From JAKLIN01 sp964544395 (GTDB lineage: Archaea; Nanobdellota; Nanobdellia; Pacearchaeales; GW2011-AR1): a stretch of 64,000 nt of DNA. Both the position numbers and the translations under genes were made by a program. The stretch spans positions 1 through 64,000 of the forward strand of contig CAZJAO010000002.1 in the NCBI GenBank assembly GCA_964544395.1, written 5' to 3'. Below, one piece after another: positions 57,334 through 64,000 of the stretch (position 1 is the stretch's first letter; each line of letters begins with the position of its first letter). The notes under the pieces are model-generated. The model did not search any database and was not told where the DNA came from. It was given only the letters and a program-made list of their open reading frames with translations.

Positions 57334-57612
57334 ATGGCAGAAGGCTATAGGAAGGAATTTGTAGAGCATTTGAAGAGAACACTTTCTAAAGGATATAAAG
57401 AAGAATCTCTGAGATGGGCTTTGCTTGGGCAGGGATATTCAGACACGGTTATTGATAGGGCAATGAAACAAGCAATAAAAGAATTATCCGATGAGGACAA
57501 GGCAAAATTTGAAAAAGAAAAGCCAAAAATAACTTACAAAGTCTACGATGAAAATAACAAGCAGGTAAAGTTCAAAGAGCCTTTCTGGAAGAGAATATTT
57601 GGACACAAATAA
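57334..57612 (+). CDS. Small helical protein, function unknown
   Basis: A 92-residue protein: AEGYRKEFVEHLKRTLSKGYKEESLRWALLGQGYSDTVIDRAMKQA in pieces forms a three-helix, UBA-like layout. A Lys-rich linker follows (DEDKAKFEKEKPKITYKVYD), then FKEPFWKRIFGHK. No catalytic motif. Such proteins recur in DPANN genomes and may bind a membrane or protein partner. The family is not named. It lies 46 bases upstream of tRNA-Ser. Confidence 0.6.
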   Translation: MAEGYRKEFVEHLKRTLSKGYKEESLRWALLGQGYSDTVIDRAMKQAIKELSDEDKAKFEKEKPKITYKVYDENNKQVKFKEPFWKRIFGHK

Positions 57613-57658
57613 TTCCAAAGCTTTTTTAATGCATTCTTATTCTAAAATTTAACAAAAG

Positions 57659-57738
57659 GCCTCCGTCGCATAATGGTATTGCACCGGTCTTGAGAACCGG
57701 GCTCTTTGAGCCTCCAGGTTCGATTCCTGGCGGGGGCG
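57659..57738 (+). tRNA. tRNA-Ser (anticodon TGA)
   Basis: An 80-nt class II tRNA. The acceptor GCCTCCG pairs with CGGGGGC (one T-G) and the discriminator is G, as expected for serine. The anticodon stem CCGGT/ACCGG encloses CTTGAGA, giving TGA. The variable arm GGCTC-TTT-GAGCC is a clear hairpin, and the T-arm CCAGG/CCTGG is canonical. Confidence 0.93.
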
Positions 57739-57849
57739 TTTATATTCTTAATAAAAACACTTATTAAGTTTTATTTTATATATTATTAAAAGAGATATTA
57801 AATTATAAAAAGTCTTGACGATACCTATGGTTAACATCAATGTTGTTAT

Positions 57850-59772
57850 TTAATATTCAAACTCTTTCAATACTCTAACATCTGGGCTTAAAAGATAAAC
57901 ATGGTCCTCTTTGAACCTTAATCCCCTATAAACTTTCTGCAGTAAATCTCTTTTTGCCTTGTCTCTGTAAAATTCCCAATATTGATTTGGATTTGTCTGA
58001 TTTAATATTTTCCAGAACGGCTCGGAGGGATTAGGATTAGGGTACTTAGTGAATACGATGCTATTGCACTGCTCTCCGGGGAAATCAACTCCTCTTGCAC
58101 ATTTAGTCGTGAATAAAACATCTATGTCTCCATTCTTGAATTTGTCAATCATTATTCCTCCTTTATCTTCTTCCTGAATTTCTTTCAAATTTTCTCTGCT
58201 TGTCAAGTTTTTGAGATTCAAATCCTCTATTTCGAATTCAGAGGGCAAATCCGTAAATGCGCTGACATGGATCAGTGTCGGCTTCTTTGCAATTTCAACG
58301 CACTTGTCAAGAGCTTTTAGATAATCTCCTCTGGAGAACTTTCCACTTTTGAAATTATCATATTTGCAATCAAATTCCAACCCGGTTCTGAGAATATCTA
58401 TCTCCCCTGGCTGTTCAGTTTCTGCGTCTATAATTTTAAAATCATCAAGTCCAAATATTTCCCTCATAATCTTTTCAGTATGCAATGTCCCAGAAAGCAA
58501 AATAAGAATTTTATTTTTGTCAAGCATCTCTTTGAATTTTTTTGAAAGATTTGTGGTGACAATGCTTGCAATTAATGTTCCTTCTTTTCTTGAATAAATA
58601 ACATAAGATTCATCAAGAAAATCCTCAAACATTCTCGCGGTTTCTTCAATTTCAAAAAGATAGCTTTCCTCATCCAATTCGTTAACCAATGCTTCTGAAT
58701 CCAAAAATATTCTTATCAAATCATAAATTCCTGTTTTCTTTAGAGGGATAACTGTATCGAGGTTTTCATTTACTTGCTTATTGACTTTGATATAGCCAAT
58801 AATATTGCTGATATCTTCAATAACTTCCATTGAGCCTTCGCTTGTTCCCGCGAATTTTACCAATGAACTTTGCAGTCGTTCAATGTTGATATTCCTCTGA
58901 TTTGTAAAACTGTCCAAAAATTCATCACATTCGTCAACAATTTCGGCTTCGGTAACCGGCTTTCTTTTCAGCGCGGTTTCTAATTTGTATTTCAATGAAT
59001 TAAAGACGATAACATCTGAATCAATGTAAGAATTAAACTGCTCATAAAAACTGCAACCAGGTTTTCTCTGATAGATTACAAATTTTGTATTATCCAATCC
59101 CATGTAAGTCCTTTTGTTTCTACAATCAAGATTTTTCAAATCATAAATTTCAGGAAGGACCGGTGACCAATAAGGACAGACACTGGCGAGTGGCGGTCTT
59201 TTTATGTCGCTTATCTGATCTATATTTTTCAGATTGATATTTTTATTTTTCTTTAGATATTCAATTATCTTGTTCCAGTTCTTTTCTTTAATTTCTATCT
59301 TGCATGGAATATCCTGATTATCGGCTGATTTGTCCCGTCTCTTTTTATTTTCAATTTCTTCTCTCTTGAATTCAAAAATATCATTAAGTTTGGAATTTAT
59401 CTCCCGCTTGATTTCTGGTATTGAAAATTCTTTATCTTTAATGAAAGCGCATTCATGATTATTCCTTCCGGTTATGACACTTATCTTCAATCTTTCTTTA
59501 TTGTCTTTCAGCAAATATTTCCCATTCTCATAATCTTTCTTGTATTGATTCTGAAGATTTTTTCCCGGAACAATAATGGATGTCTTTCCCAAATCTTTTG
59601 CTATGTTCAAAGCAATCGCACTTTTTCCTGTTCCGCACATTCCTCTTATGAAAATAACTCTTGTTCCTTGCTTAATCAAACCGAGAACTTCATTTACGAC
59701 ATCCTCCTGCGTTTTCCCGTTTGAGAATTTCAATGGTTTGAGAAATTCTGAATTATTGTATAGGCTCCACAT
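57850..59772 (-). CDS. XPD/DinG-like superfamily 2 helicase
   Basis: A 640-residue protein. Walker A GMCGTGKS is at 44-51 and the DEAH-like motif II DECDE at 280-284; motif Ia follows at TSIIVPGKNLQNQ. Between them lie Cys residues spaced as in XPD Fe-S clusters (Cys108, Cys199, Cys217, Cys240 are candidates), and the C-terminal domain has LILLSGTLHTEKIMR, then MIDKFKNGDIDVLFTTKCARGVDFPG. The family unwinds DNA 5'-3' in repair. It is set between two tRNA genes. Unusually low similarity to standard XPD is suggested by the long inserts. Confidence 0.78.
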   Translation of the reverse strand: MWSLYNNSEFLKPLKFSNGKTQEDVVNEVLGLIKQGTRVIFIRGMCGTGKSAIALNIAKDLGKTSIIVPGKNLQNQYKKDYENGKYLLKDNKERLKISVITGRNNHECAFIKDKEFSIPEIKREINSKLNDIFEFKREEIENKKRRDKSADNQDIPCKIEIKEKNWNKIIEYLKKNKNINLKNIDQISDIKRPPLASVCPYWSPVLPEIYDLKNLDCRNKRTYMGLDNTKFVIYQRKPGCSFYEQFNSYIDSDVIVFNSLKYKLETALKRKPVTEAEIVDECDEFLDSFTNQRNINIERLQSSLVKFAGTSEGSMEVIEDISNIIGYIKVNKQVNENLDTVIPLKKTGIYDLIRIFLDSEALVNELDEESYLFEIEETARMFEDFLDESYVIYSRKEGTLIASIVTTNLSKKFKEMLDKNKILILLSGTLHTEKIMREIFGLDDFKIIDAETEQPGEIDILRTGLEFDCKYDNFKSGKFSRGDYLKALDKCVEIAKKPTLIHVSAFTDLPSEFEIEDLNLKNLTSRENLKEIQEEDKGGIMIDKFKNGDIDVLFTTKCARGVDFPGEQCNSIVFTKYPNPNPSEPFWKILNQTNPNQYWEFYRDKAKRDLLQKVYRGLRFKEDHVYLLSPDVRVLKEFEY

Positions 59773-59779
59773 TTTTATA

Positions 59780-59852
59780 AGCCTCAGGAGAGAGTCGAAC
59801 TCCCGACCTATTGATTACGAATCAATTGCTCTGCCAACTGAGCTACTGAGGC
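59780..59852 (-). tRNA. tRNA-Thr (anticodon CGT)
   Basis: A 73-nt tRNA. The acceptor GCCTCAG pairs with CTGAGGC and the discriminator is T. The anticodon stem ATTGA/TCAAT encloses TTCGTAA, giving CGT for ACG codons. D-arm TAGCTCAGTTGGCAGAGC and T-arm are canonical. It is on the helicase strand, directly upstream of that gene's start. Confidence 0.95.
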
Positions 59853-59888
59853 ATGAAGTAGCGAATTAATTGGGTTTTATAAAATTAC

Positions 59889-60035
59889 TTAAGATTTTTT
59901 CTTTGCAAACCAGAAGATGCCAAAAATAAGTCCAAGAACAAGGGCATATATCCAGTAATTTGTACCTGAAGGAGTAAATAAAATTGCCCCGAATGCTGCC
60001 AGAGAAATAAATCCAAAAACTTGTGATTTTCTCAT
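59889..60035 (-). CDS. Very small two-helix membrane protein
   Basis: A 48-residue open frame: MRKSQVFGFISLAAFGAILF, then TPSGTNYWIYALVLGLIFGI and a basic FWFAKKKS end. Two membrane helices flank a short polar turn. It lies between P1 and tRNA-Thr. No family was recognised; its composition and the basic C-terminus are consistent with a real small membrane protein. Confidence 0.5.
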   Translation of the reverse strand: MRKSQVFGFISLAAFGAILFTPSGTNYWIYALVLGLIFGIFWFAKKKS

Positions 60036-60114
60036 AGAATTATAAGAACTATTTCCTATAAAAATTTAGTTGCAATGAGAGTACAACTAAGTTGAAAGGT
60101 CCGTCTAAATAAAT

Positions 60115-60399
60115 TTAACCAAACAATGCAGACAGACCCTCTGCCGCGCTTTCTCTCTTCTCTTCTTTAGGCTCTTCTTTCTTTTCCTTTGCAACATGTT
60201 CTGCTGCTGGGGCGTTTGCAACTAAACTTGCGTTTTTAAGTTCGTGGTCGATATCCACGCCTTTTAAACTGGCAACGACAGACTTGATTTTTGATTCATC
60301 AGCTTCAATACCTGTAGCTGAAATCACTTTCTTCATGTGCTCGTCGTTGATAGGCTTTCCAAGCTTGTGCAATAAAAGAGCTGCGTATACGTACTCCAT
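60115..60399 (-). CDS. rpl12: Ribosomal stalk protein P1
   Basis: A 94-residue protein: MEYVYAALLLHKLGKPINDEH (dimerisation helices), the alpha-helical core VISATGIEADESKIKSVVASL, an Ala/Glu/Lys-rich hinge, and the C-terminal GLSALFG motif that recruits aEF1A/aEF2 and aIF5B. It is the usual archaeal P1 length. It overlaps the uL10 stop by 1 base and ends the uL1-uL10-P1 operon. Confidence 0.93.
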   Translation of the reverse strand: MEYVYAALLLHKLGKPINDEHMKKVISATGIEADESKIKSVVASLKGVDIDHELKNASLVANAPAAEHVAKEKKEEPKEEKRESAAEGLSALFG

Positions 60400-61199
60400 T
60401 ATTCTGTTTCTCCGGATTTAATTTCCTGAACATTGATTAATTTCTCAATTGCAGATTCATTAGCTACTGCTTTTCTGATTAAGAATGAAATTGTATCTTC
60501 TGAAGCATATCCGATTGCAACAGCCAAAGCCAATGCTTTTCCGAATCCTTCCTTCAAATCCTTTAATGTGCCTTCCTTGTCTAATTTGATTTCTAAGTAT
60601 AACTCTTTGGACTTTATGTCAAATGCCGCAAGAGGAACAAATCCTACCTTGAATGGTTTGATATCCAGCTTGTTCATGATTTCAACAGCACTCTTTGAAA
60701 TCTTTTCTCCCATTTTTGCAATTACTTTTGCTTCCTTGATGCTGATTTTACCCTTGTCAATCATGATTGGGATTCCAAGTGCTCCAAGCTCACTAATTGC
60801 GGGTCCTGGAACTAAGTCTGTTGGTCCTGCAGGAACTTCAATATTGTCTGGAGAAATTTGACCCGCTTTAGCTCGCACTGAACTCTTGCTTTGAATTAAC
60901 TCTAATGCCAAATCAAATGGGTCTAAATTTGAGAATATAATTGCGACACTGTCATCAACCTTTCCTTTAAGTTTAGTCATGTTCTCATCTTTTGCAGATT
61001 CAAGAACCATTCCAATTAAATTCTTCTTTGGGACTTTGATTACGGCTTTGCCTCTTAACTTTTTGCAAATTTCCTGAAATTGTGAAGCGGGAATATTCTT
61101 TATTGATGCAATTAGAACAGTCTTGTTTTCTTTCATTAATTTTGTAAGTTCCTTAACAGCAAGGATTTTTCTCTTTGAGACATGGGTTTTGTGTTTCAT
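60399..61199 (-). CDS. rpl10: Large ribosomal subunit protein uL10 (P0), shortened
   Basis: A 266-residue protein: KHKTHVSKRKILAVKELTKLM, SIKNIPASQFQEICKKLRGKAV, and the insertion domain with GPAISELGALGIPIMIDKGKI and GFVPLAAFDIKSKEL. Archaeal P0 proteins are usually about 330-340 residues and end in a long P1-binding helix and a flexible acidic tail with a GLGSLF-like end. Here only one short helix (ASEDTISFLIRKAVANESAIEKL) remains before the stop, so the stalk may bind fewer P1 dimers. No downstream frame supplies the missing part. Confidence 0.92.
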   Translation of the reverse strand: MKHKTHVSKRKILAVKELTKLMKENKTVLIASIKNIPASQFQEICKKLRGKAVIKVPKKNLIGMVLESAKDENMTKLKGKVDDSVAIIFSNLDPFDLALELIQSKSSVRAKAGQISPDNIEVPAGPTDLVPGPAISELGALGIPIMIDKGKISIKEAKVIAKMGEKISKSAVEIMNKLDIKPFKVGFVPLAAFDIKSKELYLEIKLDKEGTLKDLKEGFGKALALAVAIGYASEDTISFLIRKAVANESAIEKLINVQEIKSGETE

Positions 61200-61828
61200 C
61201 TTATTTGTATTTTCTGAGGTTTAGTCATGGTGAATTTTATTTCGATATTTCTGATGTTTTCGCTTCCTCTTGGCAATACTTTCAATAAAGCATTATAGAT
61301 AGTCATGATATTTTCAACAAGCTGTTCATCTTTCATATCCTGCTTTCCTATTCCCAATTTTATGCTTGCTTCTTTTGACCTTATTTTCATGCTGTGATTA
61401 ATCTTGTCTTTTAATTCGGGAATAGACTTGTCTTCTGCGCTCTGAACAATTCCTAATTGGGGTGAGGGCATTTTTCCGGAGGGTCCAAGAACTCTACCGA
61501 AAACAGTTGCGACTTTTGGCATTAAAATTGCCTGTGAAATAAAGAAGTCGTAGCTCTTTTCCAACCCTTTCAAAACTTTTTTGTCAGAATATTTTTTGAA
61601 ATCAGCTTCTGTAATTGTGTCCAAATCAGCATGTTTTGTAGTTAAGAAAGCGCAGATTTTTTTGTCTCTGATTTTATTAGGAATCTGAACAAACATATTG
61701 ACTGATTCCTTTTTCAGGTCGAATTTTTGCAGATTTATAATTAAATCTACTGTCTGATTGAATTTTCTCGATTCTTCTTTTCGAAGTTCAGCTAAAGCTT
61801 TTTGCAAATCTTTCTCTATTTCAGCCAT
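61196..61828 (-). CDS. rpl1: Large ribosomal subunit protein uL1
   Basis: 210 residues from the ATG at 61828 (MAEIEKDLQKALAELRKEE), which follows AGGAGG at 61836-61841; an upstream ATG frame (61852) would include that site. The two-domain uL1 core is seen: FNQTVDLIINLQKFDLKKES, VFGRVLGPSGKMPSPQLGIV, and IKLGIGKQDMKDEQLVENI. It moves E-site tRNA. Many archaeal uL1 proteins repress their own mRNA through a rRNA-like leader, and a leader of about 60 bases is present here. uL11 is not next to it. Confidence 0.93.
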   Translation of the reverse strand: MAEIEKDLQKALAELRKEESRKFNQTVDLIINLQKFDLKKESVNMFVQIPNKIRDKKICAFLTTKHADLDTITEADFKKYSDKKVLKGLEKSYDFFISQAILMPKVATVFGRVLGPSGKMPSPQLGIVQSAEDKSIPELKDKINHSMKIRSKEASIKLGIGKQDMKDEQLVENIMTIYNALLKVLPRGSENIRNIEIKFTMTKPQKIQIR

Positions 61829-61913
61829 GTGTTGTCCTCCTACATAATGCACAGAAAGTCCAGAATATAGACCCCTATGATGTAGTCTTAGGTAAAAACC
61901 TCAGCTATTTTAG

Positions 61914-61922
61914 GTTTATAAA
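61914..61922 (-). promoter_or_regulatory. TATA-like box of the uL1-uL10-P1 operon
   Basis: TTTATAAAC on the minus strand would start transcription near 61890, giving a leader of about 60 bases before the uL1 ATG at 61828. The leader includes a weak AGGT-AAAA-ACCT hairpin at 61890-61901. It is a possible site of uL1 autoregulation, but no clear rRNA-like uL1 site was recognised. Confidence 0.4.
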
Positions 61923-61951
61923 TTTAATCTTGCATCATAATTACAATAATT

Positions 61952-61960
61952 CTTATAAAG
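61952..61960 (+). promoter_or_regulatory. TATA-like box for the gene at 61981
   Basis: CTTATAAAG lies 29 to 21 bases before the ATG at 61981, again a leaderless arrangement. It stands back-to-back with the uL1 promoter. Confidence 0.5.
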
Positions 61961-61980
61961 CATTTTCAATTTTTTGAATA

Positions 61981-62337
61981 ATGGAATTAGTTGCATTGTT
62001 ATCTTCTGGAGAGGGAAGCGGGGGGCAAGTTTCAGGTTTAATTAAACATGGGGAATGGGAAAAGGTTATACTTCTTGGAGATGATTCTTCACAATTCAAA
62101 ATAGAGGATAAAAAAGAGATAGTAGAATTTGTCAAGATTGATTTAAGCAAAAAAATAAAGGATTTGAGGGATGAATTTCAGAAAAGACTCAAAGGAAAAA
62201 TATCAGGAACAGAAGTTGCATTATCCATTGCATCAGGTGATGGAAAGGAACATATGGCCCTTATTTCTGCATTGATAAATTTCCCAGTTGGAATAAGATT
62301 TGCTGCTCTTACAAAAGAAGGCGTGATTGATTTGTGA
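61981..62337 (+). CDS. Unrecognised small alpha/beta protein
   Basis: A 118-residue soluble protein: MELVALLSSGEGSGGQVSGL begins with a strand and a Ser/Gly loop, then EKVILLGDDSSQFK, IDLSKKIKDLRDEFQKRLKG and GIRFAALTKEGVIDL. The pattern suggests a compact Rossmann-like domain, perhaps ligand-binding. No catalytic motif is certain. It converges on the site-2 protease gene with 2 bp between. Confidence 0.6.
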   Translation: MELVALLSSGEGSGGQVSGLIKHGEWEKVILLGDDSSQFKIEDKKEIVEFVKIDLSKKIKDLRDEFQKRLKGKISGTEVALSIASGDGKEHMALISALINFPVGIRFAALTKEGVIDL

Positions 62338-62339
62338 TT

Positions 62340-63776
62340 CTATCTAATATACAAAACCCAGAAGAACATTACTAAAAATAATAAAAATATGAAAAACCAA
62401 GTTGCAATTTTGAAAGCCCATTTTGCAACTTTCTCTTTCTTCGTTATTGCTAGCACGGTAATATAAAAGAATCTTCCTCCATCGAATATTCCCATTGGAA
62501 GCATATTGATGAGTGCAACACTTATACTGATAATTACCAACCACCACAATAAATCATAAATGAAGATACCTAAATCACCGATTTGTGATGCATAATAAAC
62601 GTGATTTCGGTCAAATGAAGACAAGGTGCTATAAAATTGAGCTATAATGCCCTGATCTTGTGCCGGATAAAATTCAATGCCTAACCAAGAAAAATTAGGA
62701 TTATCTGGATTTCGTCCTAAAGTAATATTTCGGTCGTAAGGAGCATTATTTTGCCCAAGAACAGTCAAAGTTATATTGGTTCCAGGAGCATATTTATGCA
62801 ATTCGCTTGCAAGTTCTACCGTATCGGTCATTTTCTTCCCATTTACATCCAAAATTGTGCTCTCCAAATTTGCTCTTATTGCAGGAGCATCATAATAAAT
62901 CACCAATTCGGTAGGAGTCACATTTTGTCGTTCAACAGAACTCTTTGAAGCAACATAATCAATTGAATTTGCTCTAATCTGATTGAATTGGGTATTATTA
63001 TTCATCAAGCTGAGAACTACATTATATGTCGCATTATTTATTGGAATTCCATTGACCATATTAATTGAAGAGACATTTATAATCGTGTAAGGATAGCTGT
63101 CAAACACAACTCCTGACGGTGCAAATGCTAAAGAGAAGAAAAGTATCATGACTCCGAAAAATAAAATTGCAGTCAGAACATTTGCAAAAGTTCCTGCAGA
63201 GAGAACTGCAAGCTGATCAAAGTTCTTTTTCTTTGCCATCGCTTTTTCATCTAATTCTACAAATGCTGCAAGGAATATTGGGAGGAAGAATGGAAAAAAT
63301 CCAAATCCCGTATTTTTTATTTTGACTTTATTTCTTGCAGCGAATATCCCGTGGGAGAACTCGTGGAAAATTGCGATTACTGCTATGATAAGTATCCAAT
63401 AGGTAAAATAAAAAGGAGGCAGGAAGCTTAATTTGAAAATCTGAGGCAGATAAGGAATTAGTGGAGTTATTGGGGGAATTTTTATTTGTTGTACAATTCC
63501 TCCCGGATTGAAAGCATATATCCAGACAATCTTTCCAACCATATAAAGAACTCCGGCCATCAAAGCATAACCGATTGTTATGGAAACATAGCTTAGAACT
63601 TTCAGAGTTTTCTGGTATTTCTTTCCAATTCTATGAATTAAGTTAATTCCCCATTTTGTTCTGTAAAGAAGTAGAAGTCCTTCTCTCTTTACACCTTTTC
63701 TTTTTTGGTAGAGGAAAATTCCTAATACTAAGATAAAGATCCCTAGGAATATCAAATCGTAAACTAAAAAACTCAT
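62340..63776 (-). CDS. Site-2 protease (M50) intramembrane metalloprotease
   Basis: A 478-residue protein with about seven membrane helices. The zinc motif HEFSH is at 138-142 (His138, Glu139, His142), in IAVIAIFHEFSHGIFAA; the third ligand region is NMLPMGIFDGG near residue 432. A PDZ domain lies between (about residues 290-350: ANLESTILDVNGKKMTDT, APGTNITLTVL). Site-2 proteases cut membrane-bound regulators inside the bilayer. It directly follows eL40 (TAAATG) on the same strand. Confidence 0.92.
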   Translation of the reverse strand: MSFLVYDLIFLGIFILVLGIFLYQKRKGVKREGLLLLYRTKWGINLIHRIGKKYQKTLKVLSYVSITIGYALMAGVLYMVGKIVWIYAFNPGGIVQQIKIPPITPLIPYLPQIFKLSFLPPFYFTYWILIIAVIAIFHEFSHGIFAARNKVKIKNTGFGFFPFFLPIFLAAFVELDEKAMAKKKNFDQLAVLSAGTFANVLTAILFFGVMILFFSLAFAPSGVVFDSYPYTIINVSSINMVNGIPINNATYNVVLSLMNNNTQFNQIRANSIDYVASKSSVERQNVTPTELVIYYDAPAIRANLESTILDVNGKKMTDTVELASELHKYAPGTNITLTVLGQNNAPYDRNITLGRNPDNPNFSWLGIEFYPAQDQGIIAQFYSTLSSFDRNHVYYASQIGDLGIFIYDLLWWLVIISISVALINMLPMGIFDGGRFFYITVLAITKKEKVAKWAFKIATWFFIFLLFLVMFFWVLYIR

Positions 63777-63938
63777 TTATTTTCTTTTGAGAGGTCTGAA
63801 TGCTCTTTTTTTACACTTCCTGCATTTGACTTCACCCTTCAATATTTTTTGAGGATCTGATCTGATTTTGCTCTTGCAATTTTTGCATACAAAAACGTTC
63901 TTGAATTCTCTGTTCATTGCTTCAGCTATTTTTGCCAT
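63777..63938 (-). CDS. rpl40e: Large ribosomal subunit protein eL40
   Basis: A 53-residue zinc-binding protein: MAKIAEAMNREFKNVFVCKN, CKNC and CRKC pairs (four Cys), ending KKRAFRPLKRK. It corresponds to archaeal eL40, free of the ubiquitin fusion seen in eukaryotes. Its stop codon is immediately followed by the site-2 protease ATG, so the two are likely co-transcribed. The linker between the Cys pairs is longer than in many eL40 proteins. Confidence 0.82.
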   Translation of the reverse strand: MAKIAEAMNREFKNVFVCKNCKSKIRSDPQKILKGEVKCRKCKKRAFRPLKRK

Positions 63939-64000
63939 GTTATGATTAAAATAGAGGAAAATGATTTTTAAATCTTCCTTGTTGTATTTAAATATTCGGA

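Noticed and set aside
1..64000. CRISPR arrays, classical insertion sequences and rRNA operons
   Set aside because: No regularly spaced repeats, no transposase, and no 16S/23S segments were recognised on either strand by eye.

Overview
This AT-rich window looks like part of the chromosome of a small-genome archaeon, most likely a DPANN member of the Woesearchaeota/Pacearchaeota (Nanoarchaeota) group. The domain assignment rests on archaeal-type ribosomal proteins (eL18, eL19, eL21, eL32, eL40, eS4, P1), the RNA polymerase subunits RpoD, RpoF and RpoN, aIF1, the RNase P protein Rpp21/Rnp4, prefoldin alpha, a DUF106 insertase and an AglB-type oligosaccharyltransferase. The narrower placement is an inference from gene content and the abundance of small membrane proteins.

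Bases 1-5567 are an accessory region. It holds two helix-turn-helix proteins, a free-standing LAGLIDADG-type protein, a small gene broken by a frameshift, a XerA-like tyrosine recombinase next to a 9-6-9 bp site, a PD-(D/E)XK-like nuclease, a HAD phosphatase and a zinc-ribbon protein carrying only the non-catalytic 'recombinase' domain of large serine recombinases. Several families of short palindromes lie between and inside these genes. Bases 5570-12751 are informational: eL18-uL13-uS9, an NrnA-like DHH phosphoesterase, a tRNA-Leu, a lone 5S rRNA, Rnp4, RpoN, and eL21-RpoF-DUF655-uS13-uS4-uS11-RpoD. Three tRNAs (Leu-CAA, Arg-CCT, Gly-TCC) lead into secF-secD at 13134-15702.

Bases 15780-39402 are a large surface-glycosylation locus. 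It encodes nucleotide-sugar enzymes (GDP-mannose 3,5-epimerase-like, GDP-mannose 4,6-dehydratase, a DegT aminotransferase fused to a cupin, a CMP-sugar synthetase, and a 905-residue dehydratase-cupin-C-methyltransferase fusion). It also encodes several glycosyltransferases (GT2-like, GT4, GT11, GT26), sugar methyltransferases, a Wzx-like flippase, a WecA/AglH-type lipid carrier transferase and AglB. The likely pathway is: make unusual deoxy or L-sugars, build a lipid-linked glycan, flip it, and attach it to exported proteins. The locus sits between secDF and secY.

Bases 39433-54847 run on the minus strand from the ribosomal superoperon (uL3 down to uL15 and SecY) through DUF106, prefoldin alpha and a SpoIIM-like protein. 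Two unrecognised genes are inserted in this superoperon, the usual rnp1 is missing beside aIF1, and aIF1 is much richer in GC than its neighbours. Bases 54948-63938 hold a WbuC-like cupin, an AI-2E family membrane protein, an XPD/DinG-like helicase flanked by tRNA-Ser and tRNA-Thr, the uL1-uL10-P1 stalk operon with an unusually short uL10, a site-2 protease and eL40. Many genes have a TATA-like box exactly 29-22 bases before the ATG, which points to leaderless mRNAs. No 16S or 23S rRNA, CRISPR array or typical insertion sequence was seen, and no gene-free stretch exceeds about 300 bases.
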